Position numbers and translations under genes: made by a program
Shown: positions 53,381 through 64,000 of the stretch, piece by piece
How positions within the stretch are numbered: position 1 is the stretch's first letter
Layout: each line of letters starts with the position of its first letter
Origin: Scleromitrula shiraiana
Lineage: Eukaryota > Ascomycota > Leotiomycetes > Helotiales > Sclerotiniaceae
NCBI GenBank assembly: GCA_028455995.1
Contig: JABELC010000003.1
Coordinates: forward strand, 2,852,001 to 2,916,000
DNA length: 64,000 bases
Reading direction: 5' to 3'
Notes under the pieces: model-generated
What the model was told of the DNA's origin: nothing
Seen by the model: only the letters and a program-made list of their open reading frames with translations
Database searches by the model: none

Positions 53381-56061
53381 TTAATTTTTCATTAAATTGG
53401 CAAAGACTGTAATCTTCTCAATCTCGACGTCCTGTCCACCAGGAGGTTTTACTGCGCCCTTAGGCAAGGCTGCAATCAACTCGATCTCAATTTTGTTAAC
53501 ACCGGGAAAAAGACGAGCTTCGAAAAGAGGATATCGTGGGTTGATACCATGACCGGGGATAAGTGGCAAAGCATGCAATCTGACTGTTCCAGTAGTAACA
53601 AACAGTTTGTACTGACGTTGAAGTAAAGATTCCGAAATTGTCGGCTTAACTAAAAGGTAGTAATGTGTGGATGGGAGATTGATCGTAATAGATTGTTGCG
53701 CCATTGTAGGAGAAGGTGGCAGGTCCATGCTGAAATGATGAGAAAGATTAAGCTTTGGATGAGTTACAAGGCTCAGATTCGTAATCATAGCATGGGAAGC
53801 ATCTAAAATTTATTAATATGATGTTGGCCAGGAGCTTTGAGATCTAACTTACTCTTTCCTGGGGCTCTCCATTTTGACTCAAAGGCTGAGCTTGACATAT
53901 TCTGAGTCGGCTGGTGGTTGAAGGATTGCGCATATCCATTCTGAGCATATGGATTTGTAGCACCAAGCGTGTGTGGTGGAGGCATGTTTTGAGCTAGTGT
54001 AGGTGTTGAAACTGTTTGGCTTGTTGCACGATGCATGGCTTGAATAGGCCCCATAGAAGGTGACTTGCGCAAAGAGTCCTCGTTTTTAACCAGCGCCGAA
54101 CTGGAAGGAGTTGGGGAAGCAGCAGAGTTCGAAGCGCTTCTGGCTCTCTCAATATGGTCTAAGCTTGAGATGGCTGTAGTTGATGAATGGGAAACGCTGA
54201 ACGGATTCCTTCTTAATTCACCGTTGGATGGAGTTGCAGAGTTAAGAGCAGGCGATACACCGTTAGAACCGTTTGTCTGTGGAACCGGAGAGTCCACTGA
54301 TTTATTGCCTCCAACTCTGAGGGTAATTTTGGGTGAAGGTTCTGAGCCCTTAACATTGATCTTTATCTTTGGGGCTATTGGCTCAGGGACCGCCTGCTTA
54401 GCTTCTGATATTTTCTTTAAGAAGAATGTCTAGAATCATGTCAGGAAGTTTTAAACGCAAACAAATCACGGGTACATACTTCAAGATCTTTAGCTAGGAC
54501 AAATATATCGCTACCATCTTCATTGTAGTGATATGCATTCTTCCAAATCAAACTTGCATCTTCCTCGAATGCAGCCCATGTTTTGAAGTCGCTAACGCCA
54601 GTAGCAGCTTTCCCATGTGTCCCTTTAACACGTTTCTGAAGATCTTTTAAACAATGAGGATTTGGAATCACCTGATAATAATCCTTTAAGCTACGTGGGG
54701 GAAGAGACACGAAAGGCTCGAAATCGAAGTAATCATCTCTAGTTTTAATGTTAGCTTTTTGTAAACACCAACCTGGGATTTTACTCACGCTGGATCTTCT
54801 TTGTACGAGAGGACATCTGCGATGACTTTCTCTTGTGCCTGTTGGAAATTAAGGCCAGAAAAATCAACACCGAGGTACTGAGAATCAGGCACAGCAGGAG
54901 TAGTGCTTTTCCGCGGAGCCAAAAGATTCTTTGGTGGCCGGCCTCTTCTCTTTGGTACCGGGGTTGATTGTGATTGTGGCTGCGGTTGTGACTCTGGTTT
55001 TGACTGCGGTTTTGTGTGCGATTGTGGTTTGACTTGCGATTTTGATTGTGATTCTATTTTTCGTTGTGCTTCAAGCTGCATTGCCTCTATCTCCTCCTCC
55101 ACTATTTCCCCTTCAGCATCCAGATCACTCTCGGCATCCTCGACTGTAATGGGTGTTGGTTCAAGCCTCAATCCAGGCGTAGTCTGATATTCAGGATTGG
55201 TCTTTGTCATATAGGCGACCAAGGCCTTCCTGACTCGCTCAGCATCACGGTGAATTGGAGCATCTCTATCATAATAATCTTTGTTGTTCTTTATAAAGCG
55301 TTTGAAGTAACACTCAAGCTCGGAAAGAGTAGAAAAGTCGAAGTTATTCAATTTCCTTTCGATTGTATCTAACGCAATTGGCATCTTCGTTCTCTCGAAG
55401 TAATCGGGCATCAAGTTTCTATCCGGAAGGGTATAGAAGATTGTACAAAAGATTCGTCCACTAGATATAAATATTAGTGACCTGTTTGAAACAAAGTCCT
55501 CATAACAAAATTGTATAAAATTGATCATTGGAATTAACAGGTAATTGGGAAGTTTATAGGAATGGAGGATATACAGCCTGCGAGACTTCCCAAGCGTGTA
55601 CAATATTTGGTATAATGGTAAATGCAATATAAAAAAGTAGATAGCCCATTGCCAGTAACCAGAAACAAGAACTCACTATTTATCCCTCGCTGTCTTAATC
55701 TGGTTCAAAAATTGAAGTCCGTAATAAGTGGTTGTTTCTCGAGATTCGCCCTGACTTAAATCATCACTCTGTTTATTGTCAGCCTTGTTGCCGTTATTAT
55801 TTCGCAAGCAGGAAGGATGATCCAAAATGTCAGAAAAATGTAAGTTGAGAGGTGGTTGTGCGCCTGTTCACTTCCCTGCCACCAATCGAGACAGGTGTAT
55901 TTATTATTTAAACCCCACGACTCGTTGCGCCAAACTTCCAACCATCCTCATTACAACTTCAAAAGAAAGTAACTTACAGGAATCTTTACTCTTTTCGCAG
56001 CGCGATCTCCGCCGTCAAGATCCGTAATACTTTCGCCATCTACCTTCCTTTTGGAATCCAT
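53381..56061 (-). CDS. RSC4: Tandem bromodomain protein, RSC4-like
   Basis: Six exons: 56061-55978, 55783-55677, 55460-54789, 54738-54480, 54429-53853 and 53802-53381, 2,121 nt (706 residues). The first bromodomain spans about residues 50-150 (YTLPDRNLMPDYFER, then a YYDRDAPIHRDAERVRKAL helix). A Gln/Ser/Lys-rich linker contains an AT-hook-like KRRGRPPKN. The second bromodomain lies at about 290-380 (YYQVIPNPHCLKDLQKRVKG, NAYHYNEDGSDIFVLAKDLE). The C-terminal 140 residues form a separate beta-rich domain. This order fits Rsc4 of the RSC remodeller, where the tandem bromodomains read acetylated H3. The acceptor of intron 1 is the least certain boundary. Introns 1 and 2 (194 and 216 bp) are longer than the other three (50 bp each). 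Confidence 0.85.
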
Positions 56062-57159
56062 TGTATTAACCGATTGCCAATTCGCAATTGCAATTCACAA
56101 ATAGATCCACGCGAATTCTGGGTATTCGATCGAAACTCCGAATTGATGCGCAACAACCCTATAAAATACCTAAACGCGTCGAAATAGCTTTATGCGCGTC
56201 CTGAAGACGATGAACCTTCAAAGAAATTGATGGAAAGGTACAGGGGTTCTTTTGGTTGCTAGGACGTGAGATCCAACAAGGAGATGATTGAATGTTATCA
56301 ATGATAGTCCTTTAGATATTGTACAGAGTACCATACGAGTACAAGTATCATCAAGTATCAAAGGCAATAGTATTGTATAGTTGTATAGTTTTCTTCTTGT
56401 GCTTCAAATCCTCGACATAATCTTTAGGAAAGTCGCATATGCATTCGCATTCTCTGTCAACTGAACCAACATTTCTCAGTTGAAGCAGGAAATTCAAAGT
56501 ATCCAATCTTATCGGTCACCTGATGGGTACTAAGCAAAAAATAATCATGCCTTATATTACGAGGCTGTAGTGTAAATTATAAGACACCTCTACAAGGCTG
56601 AGTTTATCAAACCTATAGAAGAATTTCATTGGATAAATGTTCCAGAAAGATCCATGGTTTGTTTACACCAATTTAAAAATGGTGCTGCCTCAATCAATCA
56701 TAATAAACTCAAAACATCCATCCATTCACTGTAAATAACTTTACCATCCAATACAGAGACTATTCGCAGGCAGTCCGATTTGCTTCAGGAACTCTTGTCT
56801 TCAAAGATTATAATCCTTCCTTCCATGTTCTATTCATTATCGATCTGATAATACTTCTACACTGCAAACGCAAAAAGCACGGAACATTTTGAGAGACAAC
56901 TTGGGTGTTCAAGTGTACCGTACTTTCACCTGGCCGCCTTCTTCCCCGCCGTGGACCCTTTGAGATCCCAAAATCATATATCACCTTACGCAGATTCGCT
57001 TCACTTAGAGCTCCATCACCAATTTGCACTCGACGTCTGTCTCCCACCAGCTTGCCTTGAACTCTAACCCCGCGAGTTTTTCTGTTACCATTTGCCCCAC
57101 CTTCATCTTGAGGATATCAGCAAATTGCGACGATTTCAAAACACAGGAATTCGTTCAAA
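56062..57159. promoter_or_regulatory. Divergent promoter region between RSC4-like and CKS1
   Basis: About 1.1 kb between two outward-facing starts. It must hold both promoters. An open frame on the minus strand at 56808-57047 has no family signal. No specific site assigned. Confidence 0.5.
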
Positions 57160-57680
57160 ATGGCGGAAATAGATTATAGTAGAAGAAACAAGTACGCAAG
57201 ACCGCTCTCAGAATCCGAAAAGGAGCGTCTGGACGAATTCATCGACGCAATTCATTACTCTGCAAGGTTTGTGTTCCAGCCAATTTAAAAGTGAAGTAGA
57301 ATAAATTGAGTGAACATTAGCTAATACACTTCATACAGATACTCCGATGACCAATATGAATATCGACACGTTCAATTACCAAAAGCGATGCTTAAAGCGA
57401 TTCCAAAAGATTACCATGACCCTCAAACCGGTACCCTGAAGCTGTTGTGGGAGGAGGAATGGAGGGCATTGGGAATAACACAAGTATTAAGATCGGGTTG
57501 TGAGTTTAGAACAAAAGGCTAATTATGGGATAGAGTCTTGGTTGGGAACATTACGAGGTCCATGAACCCGAGCCACATATCCTACTCTTCAAGTACGTTG
57601 TTGAAGATTAATATACAAGTCAGAGCACTAATCGGATTTGCAGAAGACCAATCAATTATCAGCCACCAACTCAGCAGTAG
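57160..57680 (+). CDS. CKS1: Cyclin-dependent kinase regulatory subunit
   Basis: Four exons, 57160-57266, 57339-57483, 57534-57592 and 57644-57680, 348 nt (115 residues); introns 72, 50 and 51 bp. Diagnostic Cks features: YSDDQYEYRHVQLPK, the HDPQTGTLKLLWEEEWRALG region and the C-terminal GWEHYEVHEPEPHILLFKRP strand containing the HEPEPH hinge that controls strand exchange. Cks binds the Cdk and helps recognise phosphorylated substrates. Using the third intron gives an ending KRPINYQPPTQQ; reading through it would give a shorter KYVVED tail, so the spliced form is preferred. The start ATG follows AAA, a good context. Confidence 0.95.
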
Positions 57681-58814
57681 ATACAATCTCATATTCTTGA
57701 AATTGATTTTCAGCGAGTTCTTGTTTGATCCGGCATAATACCTTACATGAGAGGACATATGCTTTGATGATGTTATGTCTTATGTCTCTCCTAGATTACA
57801 TTTTATGATTTCGGTTGCTACATTGAGGTATTATATCAGGATTATTGAACATTATCTCCGCTATATAGGACTACTGGCCTTGTGTGTTTGGGATGATTTG
57901 ACCGCACTAGGCTAAAGTTGTTCGGACGATGAGTTTCAAGTACTCAGATGGCCTGGACTGATGGAAAGGATGTGCAGGACGTATGATGCAGAATATTCCC
58001 GCATACATATATGCAATACAACAGAATATACTGCCTCGTCCCTGACCATTAGTTGTATTTGAGGGATCTTGGTCTTCGGTGTAATGCGTTAGGGGTCATA
58101 ATAAAAAGACAATAAAACACATGCTCATCAGCTCACCAGAATGTAATGATATGTATTATTGAGTGATATATGGTGGTATAGTCGTACGGTTTGGAAGAGA
58201 TATCACCTTCATAAATTGTATGATTGTCTTACATTCCATTCATAGCTTGCTAAAGTACAGTCAGATTTTCGGAACTCTAGATGTTTTAGATCCGGGCCGT
58301 TAAATGATCCGATATCTTTCTACCTTTAATAGCCACTTGTGCATCCTATGCTATGCCGAGTCCAGTGCAGTGCAATAGGGGTGGTGTGTCAATCGAACCA
58401 CTCACTTGAAATTGGACAGATCGTTCCGTATAAATTTGAGAAATCCCATAAATCTTTCATATGCTTTCAAATCAATATAGTTCTATGTACTTTAGTCATT
58501 GGTTCCAAAATACAAAACTTTGTCCCTTTCATTCTTCAAATAATACATATACTCTTTCTGTGTTCTTTAAATAACAAATTGGTAGTATATCATTAGATTC
58601 CGTGAACCGATCTATTTTTATACTTTCTTTCACATATCAAAAATAAAACCACCAAATTTTGGTCCCAATAGGAAGAAAACTACCATTATTCAAGAAATTT
58701 AAACAAGCCTATCAGATCTCTCACAGGTTCAATTCACTTAGGAAGCGTTACCCTTATGAAGGAAATCTAGCTGAAGTATAAAACCAAAGGCCAAGTGTCC
58801 ATCTCATCAACAGT
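57681..58814. other. Intergenic region
   Basis: CKS1 3' flank and ERO1 promoter. AT-rich; no gene, tRNA or repeat array recognised. The short leader before 58815 includes AAGTATAAAACC, a possible TATA box at about 58775-58785. Confidence 0.5.
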
Positions 58815-60752
58815 ATGAAAACCGCGGCTAGAGCATTCTATTTAGGACTATTCGCCCTCCTAAGTACATCTACATCCCATGTAGAAGCTTCTCAAGCCTC
58901 TTCTAAATCTAAGACTGCTCAAAGTCCAGATGTTTGCGCGGTATGCTCTACTTTTCTTTTGTCAGGCATATGTATCTAATGCCGTCACTCAGATCTCCCC
59001 AAAAGCAATCGTCTCCGATGCATGCGCAACCTATTCAACCCTCGATGATCTCAACCGCGAGCTGTCACCTTCACTGAATGATCTCACGCAAACGACCGAT
59101 TTCTTCGCATACTACCGATTGAACTTGTTTGGGAAAGAATGTCCGTTCTGGAACGACGAGAATGGCATGTGTGGCAATATTGCTTGCGCCGTGAATACTT
59201 TAGACAATGAAGAAGATATACCATTAGTTTGGAGGGCGGAGGAATTGGGAAAATTAGAAGGACCTAAAGCTGGCCATCCGGGCAAGAAGTTACAACAAGA
59301 GCGTGGTCCGGAAAAGCCCCTGCAAGGCATGCTAGGTGAGGGTGTAGGAGAGAGCTGTGTGGTCGAATACGACGATGAATGCGACGAGCGGGACTATTGT
59401 GTACCGGATGATGAAGGTGCCGGATCAAAGGGAGACTATGTAAGCTTGGTGGATAATCCGGAAAGGTTTACAGGTTATGCTGGTGACGGCGCAAACCAAA
59501 TATGGAACGCTATTTATCGAGAGAATTGCTTTTCGAAAGAATCATTTCCTCACTCAGAGTCTCTTGGTCACTCTCCGTTTTCTCTCAAGGAGCCAGCAGC
59601 AAATGAACTCAAATCTGTTCTGAAAGAACATGGAAGACAGCTAGTTCTAGAAGAAAAACGAGAGCACTCACCAAACACTCCGTTCGTTGCCGAGACCGGT
59701 TTAGAATTGGAGGATGAGTGCTTAGAGAAGCGTGTGTTTTACAGAGTTATTTCTGGGATGCATACCTCGATCAGTACACATCTTTGTTGGGATTATTTGA
59801 ACCAGACCACTGGTAAATGGGCTCCCAATGTTCAATGCTACAAGGATCGTTTGCATGGTTTCCCCGAACGTGTGTCGAATCTTTATTTCAATTATGCTCT
59901 CGTCTTACGAGCAGTAACGAAGTTAGGTCCTTCTCTTCGAGACTACACATTCTGTTCAGGAGATCCGGTCCAAGATAAGATCACACATACCAAAGTCCAA
60001 ACCTTGATGTCCAAGGCAACAAAAGAATCACAGATCTTTGACGAAAGTCTAATGTTCGTGAACGGCGAGGGGCCTACTCTCAAAGAAGATTTCCGAAATC
60101 GTTTCAGGAATGTCAGTCGAATTATGGATTGCGTGGGATGTGACAAATGTCGTCTTTGGGGCAAAATTCAAACCGCAGGTTATGGAGCAGCTTTGAAAGT
60201 ACTCTTCGAAACTGACAACAACTCCAAAGATGCCCACGTATTGAAACGAACCGAACTCGTTGCCCTCTTCAATACTCTTGGTAGGATCTCGCATTCTCTA
60301 ACCGCTATCGATCAATTTAGAACGATGGTTGAAGCGGAAGAAGCGGAGTCTAATAAGGAAGGGGTAAATCTAACTGATCGTGTGAAAAAACCACATCATG
60401 TTATTACTGGTAAACCCTTCGAGGATCCGGTAGCCAAGGATTTTGAGGAGTTTGAACAAGAAGAGATCAGGCTTAAGCGAGAACAACCTTCTGCGTCCGA
60501 TGCATTCTGGAAGGAATTTGATTTGGTTTGGAGAGTTTTCAAATATGTTATTCGTGGCTGGGTAAGATTCCCAAAGACTATGTAAGTTCCCCTGCGCTTC
60601 CTTAAAATCTATGTTTTTAGTGATTCTAATAAGTATTTCACAGGTGGGAAATCGCCGTCCTGGAAGTATCCAGGCTCTGGGAATATTACATTGGTCTTCC
60701 AGTTACTCCTAGAAAATGGAAGATTGTACGTCCGAATTTGGATGAGCTTTGA
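58815..60752 (+). CDS. ERO1: Endoplasmic reticulum oxidoreductin 1
   Basis: Three exons, 58815-58940, 58993-60581 and 60644-60752, 1,824 nt (607 residues). The first exon encodes a signal peptide (AFYLGLFALLSTSTSHVEA). Ero1 features follow: a YYRLNLFGKECPFWNDENGMC region, a CDERDYC pair in the shuttle-cysteine area, a GYAGDGANQIWNAIY segment, a HTSISTHLCWDYLN FAD-site motif and the C-x2-C-D-K-C active site (CVGCDKCRLWG, about residue 422). It oxidises protein disulphide isomerase with FAD and O2, driving disulphide formation in the ER. The C-terminal exon (WEIAVLEVSRLWEYYIGLP) supplies the tail; its donor is GTAAGT directly after the AT of the ATG codon. Confidence 0.95.
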
Positions 60753-61261
60753 TTGATGGGCTAGCGGTGAGTTTCAGTAGAATATATCTGTGAATAGTAT
60801 AGCATAGCGTATGGAGTTTTTGATTGGGTGGATATTTAGATATCTTGGTACAAAAGTAATGTACCCTTATTGTGGGTGATGTTCAACTGCTACATATATA
60901 TGAATCGGCTTTAGATACTTGGAATGAGAATGTATTTTCTTACGCATGGGAGATTCCCTGTTGATGTTTAAATATTTGTTTACTGTTGTGATCTATAAAT
61001 GTATTGGGATTGGGGCCAACGACGATTTGTATATGACTTTTGATCGGACATCAGAAGATAGATAATCTCATTTCTGGTACATGATACATAATTTTGTGTA
61101 GGAAAGAGCAATCCAAAGTTGGCAAGTTCTTACTACAGTTCGATGATGCCCAAGTATGGCAGGAACTGAAGAGAACGAACTAAAATACTTTTTACGATTT
61201 GAATTTCAACGCTTCAACACTTCATACTACGACAACAGCTTCCTCACGAATACCATTCATC
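60753..61261. other. Intergenic region
   Basis: ERO1 3' flank and the upstream part of the next gene. An ATG at 61156 opens a different frame of 63 codons that overlaps the start of the next gene and could be an upstream frame or a mis-set start. Confidence 0.4.
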
Positions 61262-62020
61262 ATGAATGTAATGGAAGATTACTCCAGTGTCTACGATATG
61301 ATATTGGAAAAAGCACAATCGAGAGGCTACTTCGAGATACAGGTTAGCGATATTCAGACGTCAAACACCGAAAAAATGTTTCGTCCCGATTACAGGATGA
61401 TTCCTGATCCCGAAAAAGAATGGATGGCGGAAAAATGGACCTGGGAGACGTTGTGTAAGTGATCAATAGGATTCAATACAAAGACAACCATGAAGACTGA
61501 TTAGTCTGCAGTCCCGGACGAAAAAGATGATTTTCCAGGAGCGAAACCAGACTGGATCGGAGAGGGAGATTATCTCGGTCCATGTGAACAGCACAAGCTC
61601 ACTTGCCCTCCATGGCATCCAGCAACCGTCAAGCTACAGCTACCCAATGAGAATCAGGCACCCCAAATGATGGGTGATAGAACATCAATCCCTCATCCAC
61701 CCGTCTCTACAAATCCTCCAGATGCAAGATTATCAGAAAATTCGATTAATACTTGGGAATCAAGCGTTTCCCAGGCAACTGTTAGGATGGAAGCGGTTCA
61801 ACTTACGAATTCCGTACAACAAGCACAGCAAGTTCATATGCTGCCCAATACACCAATATCAAATGTCGATCCGTCAAGACCTGCTTATGGTGCACCAGTC
61901 TATATACCTGGCAATGATAGAAGACACAATCGACAAAGTTCACAAGATTATAACTTGGGATCAGTTTCTCCTCGACCCAATGATATTGGCTTCAATTATT
62001 CTGCACCTCCTTCGGTATAA
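61262..62020 (+). CDS. Hypothetical protein
   Basis: Two exons, 61262-61454 and 61512-62020, 702 nt (233 residues); 57-bp intron with GTAAGT, a CTGATT branch and GCAG. The N-terminal half is acidic with Trp-rich patches (PDPEKEWMAEKWTWETL, AKPDWIGEGDYLGPCEQH) and two Cys near a CPPWHP motif; the C-terminal 100 residues are Gln/Asn/Ser/Pro-rich and probably disordered. I do not recognise a family. A further 5' exon cannot be excluded, because the frame stays open for about 60 codons upstream of this ATG. Confidence 0.6.
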
Positions 62021-62914
62021 TCTTAGGCGCGCCCAGAAACATAATTATTGCTTGCTTTATTGGTAGAGATTATAATACACCACTCCTATCACCCATTATG
62101 CCCACGTCATTGCAAGTTCAGGGGCACGCAACTGTCTTTCAGAGAGGGCTTTTGGTATCAAATGGAACTGGCTAGTCGAGGCTTTATGAGGAAATTGTGA
62201 TAAAGAAGATTAAACACCCAAATAGAGTTAAACATTCATATTAAACTAAGAAATTTCATATGTTTGATCATGCACATGAAGTTAAGCACTATCATAGTCC
62301 AAGCCATTATCTATACAAGTCTTCAATGTTTATACAGCACTAAATGTTCATATAAACCAAGTACTTACAATAAGTAAAACATCGTAAAACCCACTAAAAG
62401 CAAAAAGATTCGCCGTACTAACCCGGACGAGATGAGGATTGTTCAGGCATTAATTAACTGGGCTCACACTGAGCACATCGTTATGGGTAGCAGAACCGAC
62501 TTCAGAATGTTGAAAGCATTTTGAAAGATTGAATTCGCCAGAAGCAATTCTCCCATCAGGATCAGATACGTCTCTAATAAAACAACTGTTAGATATCGAC
62601 AAGAGATTCAACACAAGAAACATTATATGAAAATAGCCATTCATTAAATGTTCACGATGTTTTGATTCGGAACAAGCAGATATCTCGAAACCTGCCCAAA
62701 AAGCAATAGAATCGTCCCAAAATACCCAGACAATTTCCTTTGTCAGCCGCCAATCAAAACTCCAACCCTCCCGCATTCAAGGAAATTCCCAAATCCTGTC
62801 CCAAATATCCCATCCATCCCCAAAGTTCCTTATTCATTGTACACAATTTCCAGTTCACTGACCCGAGCTCTTCAACTCCAATTCCATTCTCTTCGTGCGC
62901 TCACACCACCTTCA
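62021..62914. other. Intergenic region with a possible exon
   Basis: Mostly AT-rich spacer between convergent genes. On the minus strand, 62450-62570 contains an open segment after a TTAG acceptor with SDPDGRIASGEFNLSKC, which looks protein-like, but I could not connect it to a gene with a start. It may be a remnant. Confidence 0.35.
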
Positions 62915-63394
62915 CTATCCATACTGCATCTGTTGCTGTTTTGGTGGCGGACCGCCTCCTCCCCACCCAGGATTTGCAGGGCCTTGCCCACCAGGAGGAG
63001 GCTGATTCTGTAAAGGCATCTGACCTCCCCCATTTGCTTGACTCTGAACATCTGGTCGGTTCTGTAATGGCTGTGCGAAATTGCAGATCGAGCATACTAC
63101 ATCTTCGTATGCGTGGAAGCTGAGTGGGAGAACAGGAATGAAACAGAAGGTAAACCATGGGTGTCTCTTGATAACCTTGGCGGAGTAGTTACCCTAGCTG
63201 GATTGTTAGTTATAGTCGGGCTGGAGGAAGATGCAATACGTACGCAATTGTGACACTGGCATAAGACGTTTTCGTAACCTTGGAGCTGAGAAGAGAACTC
63301 TGGGACGATGTGTTAGCTGAAAGTTGTACGGTTATGAGGAGGAAGGGAGGATGTTCATCATACCATGCTCTCCGCAAGTGAAGATAAAGCACAT
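62915..63394 (-). CDS. Small zinc-ribbon protein
   Basis: Three exons, 63394-63364, 63299-63244 and 63193-62915, 366 nt (121 residues); introns of 64 and 50 bp with GTATGA and GTACGT donors. The N-terminus (MCFIFTCGEH) and the pairs LCQCHNC and VVCSICNF form a zinc-ribbon, with the hydrophobic HPWFTFCFIPVLPLSFHAYE between them. The last 45 residues are Gly/Pro/Gln-rich. This matches a small fungal zinc-ribbon family that I recall only as uncharacterised. Exon phases fit exactly, which makes the model strong although its first exon is short. Confidence 0.78.
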
Positions 63395-64000
63395 CTTGAT
63401 GATCTGCTATGTTGTATATTTTAAAGATAGTTCTTGATAAGCTTAAGTTACCCCGGAAATCTATCAATTCATATGAGGATATATGACAATTTAATGAATG
63501 GCGCGTCATCACATTTATATACGTCCAGGATTGAGGCTGTGTAGGGATACCAAGATATTCATCATGCTGGAACGGAAGAACGATGATGCATGGAGCTTGG
63601 GCCAACCGAGCTTCCTAGGCTGCTACGCTTGACCTATCCAAGCTTAGTGCTAAAGAAGAGTCACCAACTTCAAAATTTATTTCGCACATTGAATTTCCTC
63701 TTCTTTCTTTTTTCCCCTTCAAGCGTCGTCCTCATCAACGCTACGTTTCTATGCTACAAACAGATAAATTTGTTGATTCAAATATATCAGATCCTTGCGA
63801 TCAATATTATGCATATGAGAAATTCGGAGTACTCTTCAATATACCTCGTTCCTTTACCTCTTTTGGCAAAGATGAACAGGTCTGCCCGTGAGGGTTTGGC
63901 GTGATCTCACGTCTGCAATTGGCATCAGAAAAGCAGGGCATGGTCACCCTCGTGGTGTGCTATTGTTCCTATGGGAGAGCCGTTGCGAAGATTGTGTGTG
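63395..64000. other. Right edge, no gene supported
   Basis: Promoter side of the zinc-ribbon gene, then AT-rich sequence. Open frames on both strands lack a family signal. A gene beginning beyond 64000 cannot be excluded. Confidence 0.4.

Noticed and set aside
1..64000. CRISPR arrays, bacterial operons, rRNA or tRNA genes
   Set aside because: No spaced direct repeats of the right form and no cloverleaf with matching acceptor and T-loop was seen; the splice signals show a eukaryote.

Overview
The window is nuclear DNA of a filamentous ascomycete. Short spliceosomal introns (mostly 50-80 bp, with CTAAC/CTGAC branch sites and CAG/TAG acceptors), AT-rich intergenic DNA full of microsatellites, and the gene set fit a Leotiomycete of the Botrytis/Sclerotinia kind. 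That placement is inference, because no rDNA or other marker is present. Gene models were built by hand from splice signals, frame continuity and family knowledge, and exon lengths were checked for phase.

Layout. 0-5 kb: repeat-rich DNA around an SH3 protein. 6-7.7 kb: a C2H2 zinc-finger regulator with an unresolved 5' end. 8.7-10.2 kb: an M48 metallopeptidase (-). 11.6-13.4 kb: an APH-like kinase. 15-18.7 kb: a small Cys/Lys-rich protein and an RMD1/DUF155 membrane protein (both -). 20-21.4 kb: a seven-helix membrane protein (-). 23-26.6 kb: the copper P-type ATPase CCC2 (-). 27.6-31.9 kb: a gene-poor stretch with coding-like fragments. 32-39 kb: a SAS4-domain protein and TAF2. 40.2-41.9 kb: the APC/C subunit CDC26, divergent from a putative mitochondrial protein. 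42.7-44.7 kb: mitochondrial ribosome recycling factor and an F-box-like protein. 46.7-52 kb: the ribosome-associated Hsp70 SSB1. 53.4-56 kb: a tandem-bromodomain RSC4-like protein. 57-57.7 kb: CKS1. 58.8-60.8 kb: ERO1. 61.3-63.4 kb: a hypothetical protein and a small zinc-ribbon protein. Most are single-copy housekeeping genes (chromatin and transcription, cell cycle, translation, folding, copper secretion). They do not form a pathway cluster.

The most unusual locus is SSB1. Its 12 exons sum exactly to a 614-residue Hsp70, but two of the 11 introns are 1,356 and 1,411 bp instead of 51-123 bp. Each contains, on the host strand, a decayed reading frame joining a GIY-YIG nuclease-like domain to C2H2-type zinc fingers. 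Both copies are broken (an internal deletion plus a stop in one, a 1-nt frameshift in the other), they differ from each other, and both introns keep normal splice sites. This looks like a family of intron-dwelling, homing-endonuclease-like selfish elements in a nuclear spliceosomal-intron setting.

Other notable points are a 12-nt microexon and a GC-AG intron in SSB1, a 37-bp intron in the recycling factor, two stop-free 3n introns hidden inside long open frames (RMD1-like and TAF2), and a family of AT-rich intergenic blocks built from related ATTCAAA/TTTGAAT words.
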